Shown piece after piece: positions 47,880-60,839 of a stretch of 64,000 bases of DNA (position 1 is its first letter; the number at the start of each line of letters is the position of its first letter). A program made the position numbers and the translations under genes. Origin of the DNA: Fistularia commersonii. Taxonomy: Eukaryota; Chordata; Actinopteri; Syngnathiformes; Fistulariidae. A model generated the notes under the pieces. That model saw only the letters and a program-made list of their open reading frames with translations, searched no databases and was not told the origin of the DNA. The stretch spans positions 12,794,501-12,858,500 of the forward strand of contig JBBMNZ010000019.1 of the NCBI GenBank assembly GCA_037954325.1. The letters are read 5' to 3'.

Positions 47880-48522
47880 AGTAATGGCACGGTGCTCCAG
47901 GACCGTTCAGCAGCTAGAGGAAGGTCCGAAGCTCTGGGAGTGTCAAGAAGCTCCAGGAAAGTCCAGTTGCTCAAGAAGCGTCCAGAAGCTTCAGGAGTGT
48001 ACAGGAGCTTCAAATGCATCCAAGAGCATCCAGGTGCTCCACGAGTTGCAGTATCATCCAGGAGCTCCAGAAGTGTCCAGAAACCCCAGATGTTACCAGA
48101 AGCGTCCAGAAGCTCCAGGAGTTCCCAGTAGCTCCAGGAGCAGTAGGAAGCTACAGGAGTGTTCAGAAGCTACAGGAGTGTTCAGAAGCTACAGGAGTGC
48201 CCAGGAGCCCCAGATGTTTCCAGGAGCATCCAGGAGCTTAAGGAGTGTCAAGGAGCTTCAGAAGCGTCAAAAAGCATCAAGTAGCTCCAGAAGTGTCCAG
48301 GAACCCAAGATGTTTCCAGAAGCATCCCGAAGCTCCAGGAGTGTCAAGAAGCTTCAGAAGCGTCCAAAAACATCCAGGAGCTCCAAAAGTGTCCAAGGCC
48401 TCCAGAAATGTCCAGAAGCTCCAGGTGCGTCGAGAAGCGCCCGGGACCTCCAGACGAGTTCAGGAGCTCCAGAAGTTCTAGAACCTTCAGAAGCATCAAG
48501 AAGCTCCAATAGCGACTCTATG
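47880..48522. repeat. minisatellite of CCAGAAGCTCCAGGAGTGT type
   Basis: 640 bp of related 18-30 bp units with a 96-bp higher-order spacing (AGATGTTTCCAG at 48212 and 48308) and a 19-bp subarray at about 48145-48195. Stops are nearly absent in several plus frames because of composition. Confidence 0.85.
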
Positions 48523-48534
48523 TCCTCCGCTAAA

Positions 48535-48980
48535 GACATTGTGACGTCATCAACACGCGCCGGGCTCCCCCGGGCGCTGAGTTCGCAAAGCCCGCAGGTA
48601 CCGCAGCGCCCCCCCCCTCCCCGCCCCACCCGCACCGGTTTAAGGTGTTCTACAGCCGACCCAGTTTTCGAGACACATACGCACCGCCGCGCACGCACGC
48701 CCCCCCCCCCGCACTCCACGCAAATCCCGCTGGGTGTTCACCTGCCTAGCGTGCGCGCGCACGCCTCCCTGAACCGGAAGACCTTAAAGGGAGCGGGGAG
48801 GGGGAGGAGGAAGCTAGCTAGCTAGCTTAGCGAGGCGGCGACATCTGGCTGCTCCACACCGGACTTCATTCAATGAAACGCTAGCGTCACCCTGCTGTGG
48901 TTCGTTGCAGGATTGACGGCACGCAGCTCTCGCATCGGGACGCAGGCGGACACGGATTCGCATAAAGCTGCCGGTTAACG
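48535..48980 (+). promoter_or_regulatory. senp3: senp3 promoter and untranslated first exon
   Basis: CpG-rich block after the minisatellite, with a consensus CRE TGACGTCA at 48542-48549. A likely first exon ends at CGGTTAACG|GTAAGC (48980/48981). CpG density continues to about 49020. Confidence 0.6.
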
Positions 48981-50398
48981 GTAAGCGCACGGCGGGGGCA
49001 GCGCCGAGCCGCGGCGGGGACCGAGCCGGGCAGGCGCTCGGTGTGCCGATGCTAATGCGGTGGCTCACGCTTCGCTAACGACAACAAGGCTAACCGGCTA
49101 ACGGTGCTACGCGTATAAACAAGGGGGAAAAACGAGGTTTCTCATTTATTTAATAGCACAAGTGGTTTTGTACAGACGTTGGTTGCCCGTAGCAACGAGC
49201 AAAGCGCGATTCCAAGCGCACCGCCAATGTTTACGTGTCACATCGATAACGCTAGTGATGCTAGCGTTCCGGCGTAAGCTAGCGCTGGTGCCGACTATTT
49301 CCTGCACCGGAAAGGATTGTTCCCGTCGCTGAGCCGCTGTCTCCCGGGGAGTCAAGCACGTTTGACCAAATCACCCGATACCCAAGAGCGGTTTGCTGCA
49401 GACGACCCAAACCTCCGGGGTTTTTAGAATAAGTGCCCTGCCGTGGAGCATGCTAGGCTACACATCCGGGACACTGGCTGGTGACAGGAGAGGGTTAGGC
49501 TGTCAACCGAGCGGCAAACCTGGTTGTTTGTGTTTTCACAAGTTGGATTTTCCGTCAACTAACCACAGTGGACGGCGTTTCCAAGGTGATTTTAAGTTTC
49601 CTCCTCAAACTCAGTCCGTGGACGCATCTGCTGGTCGCTGCAGGTCAGGGATCACGGCAGGAAGGGCTTCTGTGGATTTCCATCCTCCTCCATACAGGGC
49701 TGGTGTTTTTGCAGACTTGAAAGTTCCCACACACTTCCTCACATTAATACACAGACACACAACACACTCCGTCCTGGAAGTGTGATCACTCTCAAACTCC
49801 TAATTGTATATTTCCACTACGGATGGTAAATTGTGTGGGTGTGTTAGTTACAAGCATGCTTTTCCTGACATTCTGCGCCTGAAGATGTGATGAAGGTCGC
49901 CTGACTGGCACTACGGTTTCATGGTCTCATCTGAGAACAGGCTTATGAATTGACAATTAGCTGTCCAATTATCAAATCCGCTAGATCTTTTAAAAGACTT
50001 CAAACATGAGCAGACATGCCGGAAAATAACAGTCTTTGAAGCAGATATTCATGGATGCACAGCATTCAGTGCAGAATCAAGCGCTGTGTTTGGAGGCCAC
50101 AAAGAGAAGAACCAAGTCCACTTTTTTCTTCATCTGGTGGTGAAAAGGACATCCTCTTCTTGATGCCTCCTCTGTCAGTGAAGTATCTATCTGAACATCC
50201 ACAGAACATCAGATTGGACTGAGGGTTGTGTGCACCTGGGTCTCCAGGTCAGGGGCATTCCTGGTAAAGCAGGAGCCATTTATTTCACAGGTGTGTTCTC
50301 TGTCTTCTGCAGGTGCAATATGGACCTTGCTCACTAACCCGCCGTCTGCTTTGTCTTCAGGTGACGAGCTGGCGCAGGTGGCGGGGTGTGCGTGGATA

Positions 50399-53300
50399 AT
50401 GCGCGACAGTGGCGGTAGCCTGGCCCAGAACCGCTGGCAGGGAGACCTGGGTCTGACTGCTGTGGGGCAGGAGGACACAGGAGGAGGTAGGCTGGAGGTA
50501 GAAAGTCTGAGCTTCACACTCAGAGCTGCAGGAGAGTCACACACACACACACAAACAACCTCTGGAGAGATGCAGGTGGCTGTTCTCAGTAGTAATTTTG
50601 AAAACAAAAAAACAGCATGGCCGAAGCCATCTTTCAACTTTTTGGAATCGGAATTGTATGGAAGAAGGGCATGAATTCCAGTTTGGCTATTTTGGAGAAA
50701 ACGCTAATACAGTAATACCTTGACTTGGGAGTTGAATTGGTTCCGTGACCCAGCTTGTAATTCAGTTTGCCCATGTATCAAATTAAATTTCCCAATTTAA
50801 AGGAATTGAAATGCTAATAATCCATTCCAGACCCCTGGTTTTGTTACGTATTTTTTAACAAGAAAGATTAACAAATAATGTATCAAAAATAATACAGAAT
50901 CAAGGACAATTTAAGGAAATAAACTTGGAAACAAAAATGAACTTTTTTAAGGTAATTTAACCTGAGGACCAGGCGAACATGCAAGCGGCGGTGGAGGAGG
51001 TTTGAGGAGCTTTTCATTTGGTGCTAACTTAACTAGCTGGCTACAATGTGTTACTAAACTATGTGTTACTAAACACTAGCTACAATGTGTTATTATAACT
51101 ATAAATATAACTTAACTCAAACCGTCCCGACTGGTTTTTAAACAACTCCTCTAATACCTTCTCCATTGACGTTCCTGCCATCTGCTGGACCGAATTCCCG
51201 TAAATGTGTGGTGCCTTCTCACAGATGATGCTCTCCGTCACCTTATCTCAACGACTACTCCATCTCTTCATGAAAACTCCACAACACTCACGCCTCACTC
51301 CTGTTATTCCATGATTTTCTCTGGGCTACCTAGTGATGTTGGTTTCAAGCACTTATCCTGCTCGCTCCCAACTCAGATCTGTACTTGCGCCAAAACGCAA
51401 AAAATCTACTGAGCGACGGCTTCTATCTGGGAAAACTCCTAATTGATGCATTCGCAAATCAAGGTTCCGCTGTATAGGGGTGAGAGGCAGGGTTTAACCC
51501 GGATGAGTCAGCTGTCAATCACAGACGTCTCTGTGATTGACAGCTGTCTACCTCTCATTCACAGAGGTAGACAATTAAGAGACCTCAGGCGACCCACAGC
51601 CGGGTGTAGCTCCAGCCTCAGGGCGGTGCAGATGTTGCCGTATCTTAATCCTAGTGTTCACCCTTTCATCCAAGACCGTCTGTACCGCATCACCATGCTC
51701 ACTGCTTTTCATGGGATGTTTATGTGCAGGTGGGATTCCCGGGGACCACCTCATCGTCCCAGTGTCGGACCACAGCATCCCCAGCCCCATGCACCTGCAC
51801 CTCGGGCAGAAGGAGCGGGTGTGGAAGGGCGAGTTTGTGGACAAGGAGGATGAGGAGGATGGTCTGTGCAGGATGGAGGAACTTGGCGATGAGGAGGAAA
51901 ACAACCTGAACGCTGAGGACGAGGGCGAGTGTTGGGACGACAACGAGGAGGAAGATGAGGACGAGGAAGAAGATGAGGAGGTGGAGGAGGAGGAGGAGGA
52001 GGAAGAGGAAGAAGGAGACCGAGTGAATGCAGGGTGGCACATCCCAGACTTTCTCGCCCCGTCCACCAAGCACCTCCATCCTCACCACCCGCATTACGGG
52101 CCGCCGCAGAAGGTAGAAGACGGCGGCCATGTTGCCACCGAGGTGCCTGCCGGTGGCGTGTTCCGCTCCCACCTCAGCAGATACAGAGCCCTGAAGAGGC
52201 TCCGGCGCTGGCGGCGATCCCACCGGGCCCCGGGGTTCCGGCTCAGCCAGCACTGGAAGAGCTGGCGCCAGCGGGCCCAGTGGATCTACTCCCTCAGCCA
52301 CCGCTGGAACCTCCGAGGCCAGCGCAATGCCGGCTATGGCAAGCAGAGGAGGATAAAAAGGTACCGGGAGTCCCCATACGCTGAGGGGGAGGAGGACAGC
52401 GAAGACGAGAGGTTCACAGAAGCCGACAGAGGTACTGCATCACACACACTGGTCCTGCTCACCACCTTGTTAAAGGAAGAAAACCAGGGTTTGGGAAGCA
52501 GAATGCTCAGCCCATCTTTAAAAGGTCCCTGTACCAGACTGGAATAAAATTTATTTAGGTGCCTCTTAGTTTACACAACCTATCTTTTGGAAATGCTGTA
52601 TTCCAGTATGTCCAGTATCTAGAAGTGTCCTTGCAGACAAATGAGGTCTGAGGTCTGAAGGTGTGGTTTCTCTGAACCCCCCCCAGCAGACAAACAGAGG
52701 AACGGCTGCCCCGCGGACCGGTACGAGGACCGGGGGAGACGGGAGGTTGAGGAGCGCCCGCTGGAGCTGGCCCTCAACGAGGAGCACATGAGCTGTGTGA
52801 CTGGTAGGAGCCGGGGCCTCTTGAGCTGCTCTTCCTGTCCATCATGTGCTAGAACACGTGCACTAAGAGTGTTTCGTGGCCCCTTGTTCCTCCCCAAAGG
52901 CATCCTGGAGGAGTCCCTGCAGAAGTACGGGAGTCTGATCCCCATCCACGTCGACGACATCGTGGAGAAGCTCCAGGACATTTTCGGGGAGAGCTTCTCG
53001 CAGCCCCACAGGTTGGACATGCACTCCTCCCCCTAGTGGACCATCCTATGTCACACCTTCACAATATTTTCAGTCTCAGGCATGAACCCATTTGGTCAAA
53101 GTGCCTCAAGCCTGGTTCCTGTGTCTGCCACTTTAAATGCCAATGGAGTTTGGTCTTGACCACGCCTCCTTGTAGTTTTTAGTTGGATGTGTAGTTGAAT
53201 GCACCATGTGCTTGAGGATTTTGAGGGCCTAGGAGCCTTCCAGGCTTCGGATCACATGATGTGTCTGTTTAGCAACAAGCAGACAGAGCAGTTGAATAGG

Positions 53301-56300
53301 AAGTCAGCCAGGTCAAGAAGATGCTAATCCTCTAGACAGCTGCTGTTAGCTGCTAAACTATGCCTAAAACTCCCGGTGAGGATCACGTGACCAAATGTCC
53401 AGCACCGTGAACTCAGTTACCTCTTCAGGAGTCCTCTCTAGATGGTACTGACCATCTGCAGCGTGTCTCTGCCTAAACAGGAAATGATCTGTAAATGGCA
53501 TCTGCGCAGCAGAGAACGGTTACGTAATTTCTCCAGCACTTGCATCTGTCATGGTGAAGAGGTTCACACAAGAGACTGCCAAAACAGTCAGAAATAAAAT
53601 GAATCTCAGCGGTTTCCTCCAACAAACCCCAGTCAGGTCTTTGCTGATACATGACAGTTAGCATGTTTGGCTAGTCAGTGCCAAATGATGAGGTTTGCGC
53701 GTGAAGCAGAATTTGATTGGATCATGAATGTGCTTAATTTTGGGGATCACACATACTCAAACATACACAGGATGGACCAGGTTGTCCTCCTCCAACACCC
53801 CCAGAGGCCCCAAACTTGGTTTCCTCCAAATGTCATACATCTGGTTCTTCATCTCGTTGGTAACCTGTTGATGATTTGTTGCTTCCCTCTGTCCCCCTGG
53901 TGAAATCCCCACGCCCCATGTGATTGTTTTTTTTCCAGGAAAGCCGTGGTCCAGCACCTAATACAGTCTTTCCAGCGTTCGTCCGGCTCGGCCCTGGCCA
54001 AAACCTTCCGGGTCAACTACAAGCGCCACGTTCTGACAATGGATGACCTGGGCACACTGTACGGACAGAACTGGCTCAATGACCAGGTACAGGCGACGAA
54101 GTCCGCAGGACTAATCTGGATCCAGTGTTTGTCCAAACGGAACCCTCGTCTGAACAGAGTAGTTATAAGAGCGGGAACTACAGATAGCACAGTGTTGTGT
54201 CTTCGCCTTTTGGTATGTGACGGTTTACAAACCTGTCGGGCGCATAGTGTGTTCTGAAGAGAGCTGTGGTTCTGATATTAGCCAGCAGAGGTCAGTGTCT
54301 GCCGGCAGATGGTCTGGTTGCTAACCAGCGCTTGAGTAAGGGGTTACAGGAGGTAAGAACATGTAAAAAGCCGACAGCCAGCAGTCAACCAGAACCACGC
54401 CTGAAGATCCTCTGGTTTGGTTTCGACCCCCTGAACCTGAATGTGAATGGTCCAAAGATGCCACAAGAGTTAAGGATGTTCTTCTCAATTATCTCTTTCA
54501 GATCATGAACATGTATGGTGACCTGGTGATGGACTCCGTCCCAGAGAAGGTCAGGCACCCTTATCTCCCACGACAGCCTGATGCTTTATGAGTTTGGGAA
54601 CTTGGAGTTGTGTGCTCACCTCCATCCTTCTTGGTCTCTACAGGTTCACTTTTTCAACAGCTTCTTCTACGATAAGCTACGGACAAAAGGATACGAAGGA
54701 GTCAAGCGGTGGACGAAAAACGTGAGTGAATCCTTCTCCCCGCCCAGATTTCTTTCTACAACGGTGTGAGCGGTCATCTACGAGGATACACCCAGAGAAG
54801 GAGGTCCTTCTCAGCCAGTCTCCTCCTGGCTCCTTCACGGATCATTCTTGAGTTTCCGCCACAGGCCCACCCAGGTCAGGGGAGATGCTCCGCTCCAGTC
54901 AGCTCTCTTTTTCATTAGATGTTTACCAAAACATTTGTAAGATACCGTAGATGCGGTTTATGTGGGCTTAAAGTGCCAACTCGGCTTTAATTTGAGAATG
55001 GAGGAAGGGTTTTGGAATATGGTCCTAAGGTGATTGGACAGTTGACTCAAAGGCTATTTTATGGGCCGCAGAGGCCAATTACATATTAATCCTTCGTCAT
55101 TAAAGCAGGTAAAAAGGTCTTGAGTTGTGGGATGGCAGGCTCTTTTCCATGGTGAGGAAAAAAAACCCTCAAGAAGACCTAGGTGTGTCAGTGTCTCCTT
55201 GTGAAGACACGAGGAGAGCAAATACATCGAGAGGTGTAGATCTATCAGTCAGCCTCAGAAGTTAGACTTAGCCACTAACGGTCTAAAGAAGCCTGGATTT
55301 TGTCTGAACAGATGAAACTCAACTCCTCCTGCAGCAGAGTGTAGCAAGTTGAAACCAGGATTCCGACTTGAATTTGTGCCCATCAATGTCTTTTCTCAGT
55401 AATCAGTCTCAACGGCTCGATCTGACTTGGTGATAGAGGGCAGCTGCCCACTGAAGGCTTGCATTTCAGCTGTAAGAGGCAGGAGAAGGCCTGGGTGGGT
55501 CGCTGGTGGAAGAGTCAAGGCCAATAGCTCTATATCCAGTACTGTTACTGTCCATGAAAAGCCATCTGTTTTGAGGTCCTTGGGGATATGTGCTTCTCAG
55601 GATATCCAATCATAAATGGGATCTGGTTAATTTGTGTTTTAGTACCCTGCTCCAGTGTGTGTGCCACAAGTACTCCTGGTACAGATTTGGTTTACATGCT
55701 CTCCCCTCCCCCAGGTGGACATCTTTCAGAAAGATCTGCTGCTGATCCCCATCCACCTGGAGGTTCACTGGTCCCTGGTCAGCGTTGACATTCCTCGCAG
55801 AGCCATCATTTACTTCGACTCCCAGCGAACCCTCAACAGACGCTGCCCGAAGGTGGGTGGGACTCTTTGGCGTGTGACCATGGCACCTTAGAGAACCTAT
55901 ATACACTGTACGCTTTTCACAAGTTCTGGCCCCATATGGCATTGTATCGCAGTACTCCCTGAGCTCCTGCTGTACCATTTTGTACTTACTTACTCACAGT
56001 GATATATTCCAAGCATTTACTTATGATGATGATGGCTCACAGCTGAAGAAATCCAAAAGATCAGTATCTTAGAGAATTAGAATCAGAGTGCAAGGTAGCA
56101 GAGATGAAGATGTTGAGGTTCTCTTTGGGGTTGATGAGGATTGATAGGCTCAGGAATGAGTCTATCAGAGGAACAGCACGTTAGATGTTTTTGAGGTAAG
56201 GTCAGAGAAGCCATACTGAGATGTTTTTGTTGTGTACCGAGGAGACATAGTGAGTATACTGGTAAAAGGATGCTGGAGTTGGAACTGCCAGCCAGCTTGT

Positions 56301-57935
56301 CTAGGGGAAGACCGAAGAGAAGACTTTTGGATGTAGTGAAAGAGGACATTGAAATAAGTTGGTGTGAAAGTAGAGGATACAAAGAATAGGGCAAGGTGGA
56401 AGAGTTTATTTGCTGTGGTGACCTCTGAACAGAGCAGCCCAAAGGAAAAGAAGATAGACGTTGACGTACTGCACGGTAGATCCTTGTACTATGCAGTACA
56501 TGTACTAAGTACTTTATCAGTCTCCGCATGAATGATGTTGGAGCATGGTGGCCACGAGCCCGTCGCCCTTCTGAGATGACCTGGAAATCCAGGTGACTCT
56601 TGATAGTGGCTTTAAGCTCGTCTGTTGGCTGTGGAGTTGCTCATCGTTCTCCTGACAAACCCAAAGATTCTCTGGAGTTGGGTCAGACTAGTCTGCTCAG
56701 TGATGCCACATCTGCTGAACCAGGTACCAGTAATCTGGCAGTGTTGGTAGAGTCCTGATCCTAATCAGCATGAGGCTCTTAAATGTCCTGATAGGCAACA
56801 TAGTGGACAGATGACATGGCTGCACAAACCATCACTGACATCACTTCGTGCTGGACCTCACGCTACCTGGGTTCCGATGCTCCTGATGCCATCAGGCCTA
56901 TCCAGGACTGTGTCAGTCTGCTCCTGAACCAGTTGGTGGAGGCTGTCGAAGTGGTTGCTCCATTCCTCTCCTTCTGCCCCGGAGTCTTCAAAGCTGTGAT
57001 TGTCCCTTTTCCTTCTGCTCCACTCTGCATTGACCTGCTTTTGGATCATCCAGCTTCTTCAGCAGTGATGTTTGTCTCCAGCTCCTTGTAGAGGCCGTCA
57101 TTGGGTGTCTCCTAGACAGCGTTCCGGTCAGCAACGGTGTGATGGCGTGGCCTCCTGAACTAGGCAAAGACCATTAAGGTTCTAGAAATGTTTACAGTTG
57201 TTAAGGTGACAGTAGTGTGACACCATTGTACTTCTACGCAATACTTGTTGAGATGCACCTGTAATTGTTCGGTTTGGTGAAGGAATGCAGGGTTGTTTGG
57301 GTGGGGGTTCAGGTGTCCAGCCCGTCAGGTCCACCACCAGGGCTTAGTCCTGTGCACAGGAATTGGTCTTCATTTTCTTGGCAGGAGATGTAAGGCTTCT
57401 CTTGGTAAACACATGGTGGAACTCAGGCGATACCTGGATGGAGTCACCTCTATGTGGAGCTGAGAACCTCACTGTGACTCTTCCCCCACCCCCCCTTGTT
57501 TGCAGCACATTTTCAAGTACCTCCAGGCAGAGGCCATCAAGAAGGACAAGCAGGACTTCCTGTCGGGGTGGAAAGGCTTCTTCAAAATGGTGGGTGTTCT
57601 GTTTCCTCGAGGGTGGTGGCTGTAAAGCTGTGCACGTGTGCGTGCGAGCCGCGGCGGTCTGCTAACGGGCACTGTGTTTCAGAACGTCGGGCGTCAGAAC
57701 AACGACAGCGACTGCGGGGCCTTTGTGCTGCAGGTGAGTCGGCTGCTGGCTCCTGGAGGACCGCGGGCAGCTCCTGGTCCCGTCCCTATGACATCTAACC
57801 TCCACCTTCTCCTCCACCCCGCAGTACTGCAAGTGTCTGGCCCTGGGGCAGCCCTTCAGTTTCGGACAGCAGGACATGCCCCGGCTGAGGAGGCAGATGT
57901 ACAAAGAACTGTGTCACTGCAAGCTCACCCTGTGA
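50399..57935 (+). CDS. senp3: senp3, SUMO-specific (sentrin) protease 3
   Basis: Nucleolar cysteine protease that removes SUMO-2/3 and supports ribosome biogenesis. Exons: 50399-50486 (exon begins 50361), 51730-52431, 52690-52803, 52900-53011, 53939-54086, 54502-54549, 54644-54721, 55715-55852, 57506-57589, 57683-57733, 57825-57935; 557 residues (human 574). The N-terminal half has an acidic Glu/Asp run, then an Arg-rich stretch (ALKRLRRWRRSHR to KQRRIKRYR) suiting nucleolar targeting. The C48 catalytic domain includes HVLTMDDLGTLYGQNWLNDQ and the triad His448 (LEVHW), Asp465 (YFDSQ) and Cys515 (NNDSDCGAF), with Gln509 for the oxyanion hole. The end CHCKLTL favours SENP3 over SENP5. eif4a1 lies directly downstream, as in human. 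The first coding exon and its ATG are inferred from a matching phase (29 codons plus one base) and good splice sites; all others are certain. Confidence 0.95.
50710..51472. mobile_element. non-autonomous pogo/Tigger-like DNA transposon
   Basis: The left end CAGTAATACCTTGACTT and the reverse complement of the right end, CAGCGGAACCTTGATTT, form degenerate terminal inverted repeats. TA dinucleotides flank both ends (50708-50709, 51473-51474), the target duplication of Tc1/mariner/pogo elements. The subterminal GGTTCCGTGACCCAGC is typical of a common fish family. There is no transposase. It lies in the second senp3 intron. Confidence 0.7.
56085..56460 (+). mobile_element. RTE (Expander-like) LINE, 3' end (copy C)
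   Basis: Shares the 3' block of copies A and B: GTTCTCTTTGGGGTTGATGA, AAAGGATGCTGGAGTTGGAA, CTGCCAG, GGGGAAGACCGAAGAG, AAGAGGACATTGAAATAAGT and TGCTGTGGTGACC. No open frame remains. Confidence 0.75.
56530..57165 (-). mobile_element. antisense LINE-like remnant
   Basis: The reverse strand gives short LINE-like pieces such as KSHLDFQVISEGRRA and a 63-codon frame (56858-57049). Its style resembles the remnant at 47.4-47.8 kb, but no catalytic motif was found, so the assignment is tentative. Confidence 0.35.
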
Positions 57936-59330
57936 CCCGTCCCCCCCGTCCCCCCGCCCCCAACCCGAGGGACTGACTGAGCGCCAAGGCAGCGCGGTGG
58001 GGAGACCTGGGGAGGGGGGGGTCCTCTCACCCAGAGAAGACTTGTCCTCCTGGAGGCGGGGTCTTTTTTTTTTTTTTTCTTTTTATCACTTTTTATTTCT
58101 GGTCCTGTACCCCCTCCCCCCGCGCTCTGGCGCACCACCAGAAGCTCCAGCTGGATCCCTACATCCTGGTGGTTCCTTCAAGGTCGAAAGTGTTCTGGAC
58201 TCCGGCCTCGCCGTTTGCCTCCTTCATTTTATTTTTGTTTTCCTGTCCTGTGGGGAGGAGGAGGATGAGGACGTTGTGGATGCGTTGGAAGCGTCCGTCC
58301 TGGACCAAAGGTCGGATCCCCTCCGGCCAAGAAGACCTGCCCTCCCAGAAGATCAAGATAGCCCGCGAGCTTGTAGTTAGATTGTACTCATGAATCCTTC
58401 ATGCCTTCCATCCATCCAGTCCATCCGACACACTCTAAGGTTTGGGGCCAGGCGCCAGAGTGAAGACAGAACACACTACTACATGCATACACACACTTAC
58501 AGACACATGCATTCTCTGCCGGTAACTTTATGGAGAGGAGCCACCTGAGATGTTCCTGAGCCTATTTGAAGAATGGATACCAGGGTATGCTTGAGAGGGT
58601 GTGTGTGTGCAGGCACCGCAGAGGAGTGTGTGACTGAGAGGAAGCATCCCGCTGGTGCAGGAACACCAACCCGTCACCTGGACGTCCAGAGCAGCTGGCA
58701 GCTACCGGCTGTTAGCCATGCTAACGGTGGCCCCTCCTCCTGGTCCCCCTGGTCCGGTCAGAGTGATTCCTCTTCCTGGAGAGGACCCTCAGCCCAGGCC
58801 CGGCATGGGACCAGTGCTTTCTGGGATTGTAGTTCTTGAACTCCCAAAGTACTTGTGTACAGTTTTTGTACTTATTTTTTGGCGCTACGGATTTGCCTCC
58901 AGGTGGTCGTCTTTGTGTTCCAGGTTCTAACTTCTTTTCCTATCCTTTTGATTTCCCCATCCAGAGGGTAGGGCTTGGGGGAGAGGTCAAGATGGCGGTA
59001 CTCCCTCCAGCCCGGATCTGTGCCCCTGGTACTCCAGTTCCTGTGAGTTGCTTCCAGAGGACCACCCACCTGGGCTCCTTCTTTTGTCTCACCTCTGTTT
59101 AAAAAAAAAAAATAAAAAAAAATAAGAGATGGTCCTCTGGTTTCTTTGAAGGGTTCCTACAAGGAACCCTCGCCCCCTCCCTTGTTGTTTTCTAAGCAGC
59201 CTGCCGTGTTGATAGCCCCGTGTGTCGTCTTGTTTTGTTTTCTCGGACAGGAGCGGAAGCATCGGAGCTGATGGTTTTATATATCTTCTACAAACGCATT
59301 ACGGTTGCTAAAAATAAACAAAATCAAATG
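57936..59330 (+). other. senp3: senp3 3' UTR with AATAAA signal
   Basis: Non-coding from the TGA at 57933-57935. A-rich AATAAA-containing tract at about 59101-59127 and a clearer AATAAA at 59313-59318, followed by TG-rich sequence. Confidence 0.65.
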
Positions 59331-59394
59331 TGACCCGCCACTGGCTCTGTGGGATTTGTTACCACGGTAACCCAGCATTGTGAAGCCCCTCTGC

Positions 59395-59560
59395 CCAGGA
59401 CCAGAACCTTCTGTCCCACAGCAAGAAGGTCCCCTGTTGGAATCCCACACAGGGTCTTTCTGTCTGGAGTTGCCATGGTTCTCAGGGTTCCTCCCTACGT
59501 TCAGAAGCATGGTGGAGGTTCATTGGAGACCCCTAAACCCATCGTGTCCCTCAGCTGCAG
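59395..59560 (+). mobile_element. tRNA-headed teleost short repeat (head to core)
   Basis: CACAGCAAGAAGGTCCCCTG, TTGGAATCCC, ACAGGGTCTTTCTGTCTGGA, GTTGCCATGGTTCTC in order: degraded tRNA-like B box then the core, in sense orientation. Confidence 0.65.
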
Positions 59561-59639
59561 GATGCGGAATGAATATGTAAATGAATGAGTGAATGTTTTC
59601 GCTTTCCATCCCACTTTATCCATGCAGCACCTGGATAGA

Positions 59640-60750
59640 AGTGTTCTACAATTCTGGGTTGGCTGATGGGTTTAGGGAATAAGATTTTGCACCTGAATGA
59701 AGACTGGACCTTCACAATCCAAAGATCTGTAATGTCCTGGTCCTCCTTCAACAGCCTCTCTGGAGAAGCTTGTTTGTTTTAGTATCTCTTTAAATTGGGC
59801 AGGAATTTTCATAAGGCTTGTTTTATTTAGGATTTTCTCATTGGCTAAAGCTTATTTTGAAATCAGACTTGAGTCTGAAAACACACATCCTGCCTGAAAA
59901 CACATCTTCATCCTCTTAAGTCCAGGTCAGAAGACACAAACTTGTCAATCAATGATCCTTGATCATCATGGAAGTTCTCCACCGTCTGTTCTCCTCACAA
60001 GCCCACATATCAGTATGTTTTCAGACTTTGGTTGCTAACCTGGAAGAACCCCACGCTGAGAGGCCCCCGGTGGGAACCCCACTGGAGACCTTCCTGCTGT
60101 GAGGTGACGCCCCAGCATCGCATTCACCTTTCACAAAAAGTCTAAAAAAACGTTTAAATGCCCTTTAAACCTACATAATTACAAACTAATAACTATATAA
60201 TATTAAAGTTATGATTGCATTGGGACCTGCAGCAGTATCTTATATGTTAAAAAGGACAAGATAAACGCTCCTGTGCGTGTGTGCGTGTCTCCAAAAATGG
60301 CGGCCGAGCCCCTGAATGAGCCCCCCCTCCTCCCCCGCACAACCACAGTACCCGCTATTATACCCCGTTTTGCTTCCTTTGCAGTATTTTAAACTATGTT
60401 TTGGGTGTGGGCGGAGGGGTTGGGGTCACTGCCGTGCGTAGAAGGCGTGCGTGGCACGCCATAACTCCCCCACCCCTGGATAAATACTTTTTTCCTGTCG
60501 GACCCCGCTCTGCTGTCGTCACTCGGGACGGTGACTCATCCCGGCTACGTTTTTACGTGTGTGTCACCGCGGGTACTCGTTGTACTGCGATGAACGCAGT
60601 CCAACAAAGTATTGTAAGCGGTGCTCCAGAGGGGGTGGCGTCCATCCGACCGTTCATGCTTTTGTCTGCCTTGATATAAAGCAGAAGACGAGGGAGGGCT
60701 TGAAATGTAAGCCGGAGTAGCCCGGCTTGGAACGCCCGTCGAACACGTAA
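59640..60750. other. intergenic DNA between senp3 and eif4a1
   Basis: Contains an antisense short-repeat fragment at about 60040-60115 (GAGAGGCCCCCGGTGGGAAC, CTTCCTGCTGTGAGGTGAC), an AAAATGGCGGC motif (60294-60304, YY1-like) and increasing CpG content after 60400. No gene seen. Confidence 0.5.
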
Positions 60751-60839
60751 AGTGAGAGAGCTCTAACTCCGCCCCTGTGGCGTGTGACAAGTGACAACGA
60801 CGCGCACTCTTAGCCACGCTCCGAGCCCGCCCATCTACG

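Larger units (their letters stand above)
55853..57505 (+). other. senp3: senp3 intron 8 with two LINE remnants
   Basis: 1.65-kb intron made mostly of an RTE 3' fragment and an antisense LINE-like piece, listed separately. No exon seen. Confidence 0.7.

Noticed and set aside
47776..48825. 349-codon plus-strand open frame upstream of senp3
   Set aside because: It is a reading of a minisatellite (Ser/Arg/Gln/Lys repeats) running into the CpG promoter. Other plus frames are also largely open, and no splice or domain evidence supports it.
50399..57935. senp5 instead of senp3
   Set aside because: The C-terminus CHCKLTL, the RRQMYKE context and the eif4a1 neighbour fit SENP3.
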